In this document: piece after piece, positions 4,922 to 9,294 of the stretch
Layout of the letters: each line of letters opens with the position of its first letter
Position numbering within the stretch: the stretch's first letter is position 1
Assembly (NCBI GenBank): GCA_031278395.1
Contig: JAITKM010000016.1
Span: 1-9,294 of the forward strand
Source: Deltaproteobacteria bacterium
GTDB lineage: Bacteria; Bdellovibrionota_C; UBA2361; SZUA-149; JAITKM01
Direction of reading: 5' to 3'
DNA length: 9,294 nucleotides
Program-made: the position numbers and the translations under genes
The notes under the pieces: generated by a model
The model's input: the letters and a program-made list of their open reading frames with translations, nothing else
What the model was told of the DNA's origin: nothing
Databases searched by the model: none

Positions 4922-6901
4922 ATGAAAGAATTATTTTTACCTTTTGCAGTTGTTTCTTTGGTGGGCATCATTGTTTTTCCGCTGCCGTCACTCCTGTTAG
5001 ATATTTTACTTATTTTAAATATTACTTTTTCTTTAACTTTACTAGTCAATACGATTTATCTAAGCGAGCCAGAAAAATTTACAGTTTTACCAACACTTTT
5101 GTTATTAACTACTTTATTTCGTTTAGGCTTAAACATTGCAACGACCAGAAATATTTTAAGTGCAGAGCCAACACCAGAAATTATTTCAGCCTTTGGAGAA
5201 TTTTTTACTAGTGGTAATTTGGTGGTCGGGGCAGTTGTGTTTATGATTATTACAATCATTCAATTTGTCGTTATTTCAAAGGGCGCTGAGCGAGTAGCTG
5301 AGGTTACAGCGCGTTTTACGCTTGATGCCATGCCTGGCAAACAAATGGCAATTGATGCTGATGTGCGGGCTGGCTTGCTGAGCCTGAGTGAGGCAAAAGA
5401 AAAAAGAAAAGAGTTACAGCAGGAATCAAAATTATATGGCGCCTTAGATGGAGCCATGAAGTTTGTCAAAGGCGATACGATAGCTGGAATCTTAATTATA
5501 ATCCTTAATATCACGGCAGGACTAATTTTAGGGGTGGTGCAGCAAGGTATGTCTTTGGCTGATTCAGCAACGCATTATACTTTGTTAACTATTGGTGATG
5601 GATTGGTAGCGCAAATCCCAGCTTTATTGGTTGCGACTTCTGCAGGGATTGTCATTACTCGTGTAGCTGGCGAGGTTAATTCTAATATGAGTTTAGATTT
5701 AATTAGTCAGTTGGGACGAGAGCCAAAAGCCTTAGCCATGACTGGTTTAGTGTTATTGGGTTTGGCTTTTATCCCGGTTTTGCCTACGTTTTTATTTTTA
5801 TTCATTGGGATATTTTTTTTAGCTTGCGCCAGAATAATACGTCGCAAGAAAATTAAGGGAACGCAGCAAGAGGAGGAAGTTGTTTTTAAGCCAAAAGTTT
5901 ATTCCGCTTTAGTTATTTGTTTAACTAAAGAATCAGCCTTGCAATTGCAAAGTGAACGGCAGTTGCCACAGCGCTTTTATAAAATTCGAGAAAGAATTTT
6001 TAATCAGTGGGGAATTTATATTCCAGATTTACAGTTTGATATTGATGTCCATTTAGCCGGTAATTCTTTTAAATTATTTTTAAATGGTATTGTTTGCGAA
6101 GAACATGTTTATACTTCGTCAGTAACCATCACGGATTATGTTGAGCAAAAACTTGAGGCGTTTATTGTTGGGCATATTGAAGAGTTAGTCAACGATACAC
6201 ATACAAGATTTTTAATTGAAGCTTATAATTCAATTGCTGAAGATTTAATTAATAGTGTTGTGCCAACTGCGATTACAGTTACAGGACTGACAGTTTTACT
6301 CAAACAGTTAATTCAAGAGCGAGTTAGTATAAAAGAGTTCACGAATATTTTACAGGCGATAGCCGTGTATAAGTTGCAATTAGATAATGGCTTGATGAAA
6401 GTTAATAATCAGACACTGACTAGGCAATTGTTGTCACAACTGGGCGAGGGTGGCAGCGCTGAAAATAAGAAATTAAATTTTCAAAATGAGTTATTGTCCG
6501 AAGTCAGGATTGCGTTAAAAAGAACGATTAGTAATTCTTTACCCAAAAAACAGAAGGTTGTGTCGGCTGTTTTATTGGATAATGATTTGGATAAACTTAT
6601 GAGTTTAACTGCATTAAATGGTGTGCCGGTGTCAGTGGATATTTTGCAGATGTTTTATCGTAAGGCGCAGGAGTTAAGAGAAAAATATTCAACTCGTGAT
6701 AATTCATTAATTATTTTGTCGTCTAAATTTGCTAGGCGGCAAGTTTTTGAACTTTTAGCTCAAAGTTGTTCGGAGCTAATTGTGGTGGCGGTTGAAGAGT
6801 TGTGTGTGGACACAAAGCTAGAAATTTTAGAAACATTTGGGGTGGAAGTAGGGGAAGAGTTGAGTTTTGATAAGGGTGATGAACAAAGGGGCGAGGGATA
6901 A
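4922..6901 (+). CDS. sctV: SctV, export-gate protein of the injectisome (FlhA/YscV/InvA family)
   Basis: This 659-residue protein is the best-conserved in the window. The N-terminal half has about eight membrane helices (for example 5-20, 22-45, 55-72, 100-118, 186-206, 228-247, 272-302). The cytoplasmic loop about 117-184 carries the family signature: AERVAEVTARFTLDAMPGKQ, MAIDADVRAGL, then LYGALDGAMKFVKGD. It is followed by LTIGDGLVAQIPALL. The last 350 residues form the cytoplasmic domain that makes a nonameric ring for chaperone-substrate docking. At 659 residues it is slightly shorter than usual (about 680-710), mainly in the cytoplasmic part. The neighbouring lipid-anchored SctJ and needle genes point to an injectisome rather than a flagellum. 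The start at 4922 has no Shine-Dalgarno and follows the nested palindrome within 9 nt, so translation may be structure-controlled. T8 lies at 5813-5820. Confidence 0.95.
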   Translation: MKELFLPFAVVSLVGIIVFPLPSLLLDILLILNITFSLTLLVNTIYLSEPEKFTVLPTLLLLTTLFRLGLNIATTRNILSAEPTPEIISAFGEFFTSGNLVVGAVVFMIITIIQFVVISKGAERVAEVTARFTLDAMPGKQMAIDADVRAGLLSLSEAKEKRKELQQESKLYGALDGAMKFVKGDTIAGILIIILNITAGLILGVVQQGMSLADSATHYTLLTIGDGLVAQIPALLVATSAGIVITRVAGEVNSNMSLDLISQLGREPKALAMTGLVLLGLAFIPVLPTFLFLFIGIFFLACARIIRRKKIKGTQQEEEVVFKPKVYSALVICLTKESALQLQSERQLPQRFYKIRERIFNQWGIYIPDLQFDIDVHLAGNSFKLFLNGIVCEEHVYTSSVTITDYVEQKLEAFIVGHIEELVNDTHTRFLIEAYNSIAEDLINSVVPTAITVTGLTVLLKQLIQERVSIKEFTNILQAIAVYKLQLDNGLMKVNNQTLTRQLLSQLGEGGSAENKKLNFQNELLSEVRIALKRTISNSLPKKQKVVSAVLLDNDLDKLMSLTALNGVPVSVDILQMFYRKAQELREKYSTRDNSLIILSSKFARRQVFELLAQSCSELIVVAVEELCVDTKLEILETFGVEVGEELSFDKGDEQRGEG

Positions 6902-6908
6902 GTTGCAA

Positions 6909-6934
6909 AGTTTTACGTCGCGAGGCGTAAAGTT
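6909..6934 (+). other. GNRA-tetraloop hairpin between sctV and the TPR lipoprotein gene
   Basis: AGTTTTACGTC (6909-6919) pairs with GGCGTAAAGTT (6924-6934) as an 11-bp stem with three G-U pairs around a GCGA tetraloop. It is followed by AT-rich sequence without a proper T run. It could stabilise or process the mRNA 3' of sctV, or be a weak terminator. Confidence 0.45.
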
Positions 6935-6960
6935 GATTTAACAAAATTATTTATAGTTTT

Positions 6961-7554
6961 ATGAAAATTTATATCTTACAATTAACTTTAGTTTTTTTAT
7001 TAACTACTTCTTGCGTTGTGGAAGAGCAAGCGCAACTTTCGACATGGGAAATAGCAAGACGTGACGAGAGTGTCTTGCGGTTGTTGACTAGTGCTGTTTT
7101 TGACATGCGTTTGGATACTAAAGAAAATTTAGAGCAAGCAGAAGCGGCATTACTCATTGCTAAGGAACTTAATGTGCTAGATCCTCGTGTTTGGGATGGC
7201 TTAGGGAGTATAGAATATCGTCGAGAGAACTATGAATTAGCAGAAAAATATTTTAAAAAATCTATAAAGTTAAATCCGAGTTATGATAGACCGTATATGC
7301 ATTTAGCTTTAATTGCCGAGAAGAGAGGGGATATTTTAGCTAGTTATCAATTGTTACGTATTGCTATACATAAAAATCCTATGAACTATAAAGCTAGAAA
7401 TAACCTCGCAGTGCTTTTGAGTAACTATTCCAATGGAAGCCAAGAAATACAAAACTCTGCATATAACGAAATTATCAAGGCTAGTGCAATCAACAATAAA
7501 GAGCAGCTGATTGAAAAGAATAAAAATATTATCAAATCGCCAGTTGCTGAATAA
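6961..7554 (+). CDS. TPR-repeat lipoprotein, possible secretin pilotin
   Basis: The 197-residue protein has a signal peptide ending LTTSC with the lipidated Cys at 18; Val-Val-Glu-Glu follows, without an inner-membrane retention Asp at +2, so outer-membrane anchoring is expected. At least two tetratricopeptide repeats are visible: about 76-109 (VWDGLGSIEYRRENYELAEK, then YFKKSIKLNPSY) and about 110-143 (PYMHLALIAEKRGDILASYQ, then LLRIAIHKNP), with the start of a third (YKARNNLAVLL). A lipidated TPR protein of this size resembles PilF/PilW-type pilotins, which carry secretins to the outer membrane; here the client could be a type III secretin encoded elsewhere. This is an inference from family type and position, 59 nt after sctV. 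No Shine-Dalgarno is seen before the ATG. A general scaffold lipoprotein unrelated to secretion is the main alternative. Confidence 0.7.
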   Translation: MKIYILQLTLVFLLTTSCVVEEQAQLSTWEIARRDESVLRLLTSAVFDMRLDTKENLEQAEAALLIAKELNVLDPRVWDGLGSIEYRRENYELAEKYFKKSIKLNPSYDRPYMHLALIAEKRGDILASYQLLRIAIHKNPMNYKARNNLAVLLSNYSNGSQEIQNSAYNEIIKASAINNKEQLIEKNKNIIKSPVAE

Positions 7555-7581
7555 TAATTTGGAGTTACTACCTAAAAAAAC

Positions 7582-7608
7582 TTTTTCCTAGAATAAGTCT
7601 AGGGGGAA
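7582..7608 (+). terminator. Stem-loop after the + strand operon, possible terminator
   Basis: TTTTTCCTAGA (7582-7592) can pair with TCTAGGGGGAA (7598-7608) as an 11-bp RNA stem including three G-U pairs, 5-nt loop, 28 nt after the lipoprotein stop. The G-U pairs make it stable only on + strand RNA. No T tract follows, so true intrinsic termination is uncertain. Confidence 0.35.
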
Positions 7609-7643
7609 CAGCAAAAGACAGTAAGCAGATAAGAGCCAGAGGC

Positions 7644-7666
7644 TAGGTAGCTAGCGGTAGCACCTA
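7644..7666 (-). terminator. Hairpin over the stop of the cysteine-rich gene
   Basis: On the - strand TAGGT-GCTA pairs with TAGC-ACCTA around a CCGC loop, with one bulged base; 9 bp in all. It spans the TAG stop at 7651-7653. A second tiny stem at 7634-7644 follows. Neither has a T run, so this is a 3'-end structure rather than a proven terminator. Confidence 0.25.
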
Positions 7667-9294
7667 ACAGCGTAGTAATACGCCTTATCGGTGTAGTTGC
7701 TAGAATACAGACCGCTTGTGTAACTGAAGTACATGCTGTACGCGTTGCCACTGCCACCGCTATACTCCGTAGAATTCCAATAGGAGCCGTTGGTGCTCTG
7801 AGAGTTGAATCTACTGCCGTAATAGTAGCCAGAATACGGCGCCTGAAACGCTAAGCCTCCGCCATAGCTCAAACCATCACCTCCTATCGCAGTATGCAAA
7901 GCCATGTACACTCCATTTGCCGGCAGCGTCCAGCCGCTTGGACAAATAACGCTGCCTCCTGATGTCCCTCCGGTAGAATTACCACTCCCTGTCGTCGCTG
8001 TCTCCCACGCATACAAATATCCGCACCCTGTCGTCGAGTTAGGCCACTTACCTCCAGTAAACGGAGATGAAACATTATTGTTAGTTGTACAATACGTTGA
8101 CGACGCCGACGCTGGATCCTTGTAAGAACCTCCGGCATACTTCAAATTATCTATCATCCAACACTTACCATCAGGCATCCTACGAACTCTGTAGGCTTGG
8201 CTATTGCGACTATCTTTTACACACACTGTATTGACTCCTGATAACGAACCTCCTGCCGCGCCTGCAAACATATACTCTGTCCCTCCATACTTCGTCATTG
8301 CATTACATTGAGTAGTTCCAAAATTCTGCATATTGCCCCAATTTGTTACTCCATTATCACTACAACTTTTCCCAAAATCAATTGCAACACACGCTCCATC
8401 ACTCAACGTATACCCAGCTGCGCAGTCTATTACAGCTCCCGTCTTCGGATTACACGTCGCTACCTTACTCGGGTAACCCGTACAGGTTGAACACGTTGTT
8501 CCAACACTATTTCTATATTTACCAGCAGCACACAAATTACATTTTGTTCCAGATGCTCCTGAAGTTCCACTTAACTCATACCCAGCTTGACAGGTTTTCG
8601 CTCCACCTGTCGTCGAATCGCAAGTTGCCACCTTACTGCTATAACCAGAACAATTCGTACACGCCGACGCAGTATTATTATCACTACTATATGTACCGAC
8701 TGCACATGACTTACATGTATTACCACTCTTGTAGAAGCCTGCCTTACATGTTGACGCATAACCATTCGGACTCGTACAAGTCTTCATGCCTGCTGCGCAC
8801 GACGTGCAACTTTTAGCGCCTGCTGCTGAGAATGTTCCGGCAGCGCACGACGTGCAACTTGTGGCAGTATTACCATCAGTACTATACGTACCTGCAGCAC
8901 ACGCCGTACATGCATTACCGTTCTTGTAGTAACCTGCCGAACATGTTGATGCATAACCATTCGGACTTGTACAAGTCTTCATGCCTGCTGCGCACGACGT
9001 GCAACTTGTGGCAGTATTACCATCAGTACTATACTTACCGGCAGCACACGCCGTACATGCATTACCGTTCTTGTAGTAACCTGCCGAACATGTTGACGCA
9101 TAACCATTCGGACTCGTACAAGTTTTCATGCCTGCTGCGCACGACGCGCAACTTGTAGCGCCTGCTGCCGCGTAGCTACCGGCTGCACACTGCGCCGGCG
9201 CATTACTTCCTCCTGCGCACGAACTACCTGCAGGACAACTACTACATGACGCCACATCTAAATAGTTACCCGCCGCACATGCTGTCGCTGCACA
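7651..9294 (-). CDS. Cysteine-rich repeat protein with C-terminal FISUMP-type domain, 5' end outside the window
   Basis: The frame is open from the right edge (CAATACAAGNYLDVASCSSC at the edge) to TAG at 7651, giving 547 residues without a start, so the beginning is missing. Residues 1-300 are a chain of Cys-rich modules with motifs CAAGKYSTDGNT, CTSCAAGMKTC and TSPNGYASTCSAGYYKNG, resembling disulfide-rich extracellular repeats. Two copies of a 49-residue unit are almost identical. The C-terminal 180 residues resemble the 'Fibrobacter succinogenes major paralogous' domain: YRVRRMPDGKCWMIDNLKYA, then ICPSGWTLPANGVYMAL, GYYYGSRF, NGSYWNSTEYSGG, and the terminal AVRCYR. Such proteins are secreted or surface-exposed; the exact function is unknown. 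GC is near 50%, higher than in the secretion genes. It converges on the secretion operon and need not be functionally linked to it. Confidence 0.85.
   Translation of the reverse strand, partial: CAATACAAGNYLDVASCSSCPAGSSCAGGSNAPAQCAAGSYAAAGATSCASCAAGMKTCTSPNGYASTCSAGYYKNGNACTACAAGKYSTDGNTATSCTSCAAGMKTCTSPNGYASTCSAGYYKNGNACTACAAGTYSTDGNTATSCTSCAAGTFSAAGAKSCTSCAAGMKTCTSPNGYASTCKAGFYKSGNTCKSCAVGTYSSDNNTASACTNCSGYSSKVATCDSTTGGAKTCQAGYELSGTSGASGTKCNLCAAGKYRNSVGTTCSTCTGYPSKVATCNPKTGAVIDCAAGYTLSDGACVAIDFGKSCSDNGVTNWGNMQNFGTTQCNAMTKYGGTEYMFAGAAGGSLSGVNTVCVKDSRNSQAYRVRRMPDGKCWMIDNLKYAGGSYKDPASASSTYCTTNNNVSSPFTGGKWPNSTTGCGYLYAWETATTGSGNSTGGTSGGSVICPSGWTLPANGVYMALHTAIGGDGLSYGGGLAFQAPYSGYYYGSRFNSQSTNGSYWNSTEYSGGSGNAYSMYFSYTSGLYSSNYTDKAYYYAVRCYR
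8843..9136 (-). repeat. Two tandem 147-bp coding repeats (49 residues each)
   Basis: 8843-8989 and 8990-9136 are tandem copies with about five base differences seen by eye (about 97% identity), keeping the reading frame of the cysteine-rich gene. A diverged relative lies upstream at about 8694-8812 and a partial copy follows from 9137. Such high identity suggests recent duplication or gene conversion, so repeat number may vary between strains. Confidence 0.85.

Noticed and set aside
1561-6901. Flagellar rather than injectisome genes (FliF/FliN/FlhA)
   Set aside because: The ring protein is a 303-residue lipoprotein like SctJ, half the length of FliF, and needle-like small genes are present; no flagellin, hook or rod genes are seen.
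8343-9158. Tyr/His-rich frames on the + strand opposite the Cys-rich gene
   Set aside because: They are mirror frames of the repeated coding sequence and show low-complexity composition only.
8694-9180. CRISPR array
   Set aside because: Repeats are 147 bp, contiguous, in frame and coding for Cys-rich modules; there are no short repeats with unique spacers.
7651-9255. Complete gene starting at a GTG at 9255 on the - strand
   Set aside because: The frame continues to the window edge with the same Cys-rich pattern, so the true start is outside.
1-9294. tRNA, rRNA or insertion sequence
   Set aside because: No cloverleaf, rRNA-like stretch, transposase or integrase frame was recognised on either strand.

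Overview
The window looks like part of the genome of an uncultured, probably host-associated Gram-negative bacterium. A block of about 6.8 kb (763-7554, all + strand) carries pieces of a divergent type III secretion injectisome. It is flanked by two accessory genes on the - strand, each cut by a window edge. Two predicted lipoproteins with clear lipoboxes and the secretion proteins themselves argue for a double-membrane cell. I cannot name the taxon: the secretion proteins are too divergent, and the cysteine-rich/FISUMP protein at the right edge belongs to a family found in several phyla.

Layout. Positions 1-284 (-) hold the N-terminus of a type III restriction-modification methyltransferase (Mod), about 57% GC. 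Positions 285-762 are an AT-rich divergent intergenic region with a 32-bp-period tandem repeat that duplicates the Mod ribosome-binding segment. Positions 763-4723 hold, in order, a FliA-like sigma factor, the SctJ inner-ring lipoprotein, a tiny helical protein that may be an SctG-type needle chaperone, a probable SctQ N-terminal half, a separate SpoA protein (SctQ C-terminal half/FliN-like), and two related small proteins that I take to be the inner rod (SctI-like) and the needle (SctF-like). Positions 4724-4921 are filled almost completely by a nested inverted repeat of about 181 nt with a perfect 20-bp core stem. Positions 4922-6901 encode the export-gate protein SctV, and 6961-7554 a TPR lipoprotein that could be a pilotin. 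Positions 7555-7650 are a short convergent gap. Positions 7651-9294 (-) encode the C-terminal 547 residues of a cysteine-rich repeat protein ending in a Fibrobacter-succinogenes-major-paralogous-type (FISUMP) domain, about 50% GC.

How the genes fit together. The sigma factor is placed to switch on the secretion operon. SctJ forms the inner-membrane ring, SctV the export gate, SctQ-N plus SctQ-C the cytoplasmic sorting platform, and the two small helical proteins the rod and needle. The ATPase, SctL, SctR/S/T/U, the secretin SctC, SctD and effectors are not in the window, so the system is either scattered over several loci or continues elsewhere. Consensus Shine-Dalgarno sequences occur only before sctQ-C, the rod/needle pair and, more weakly, the sigma gene. 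The membrane components lack them, which suggests stoichiometry set at translation.

Most worth a second look are the nested palindrome between sctF and sctV, the paired needle/rod paralogues with a shared C-terminal motif, the split SctQ, the dedicated sigma factor, and the compositional steps at both ends of the secretion block. All family assignments are by reading the sequence; no database search was run.
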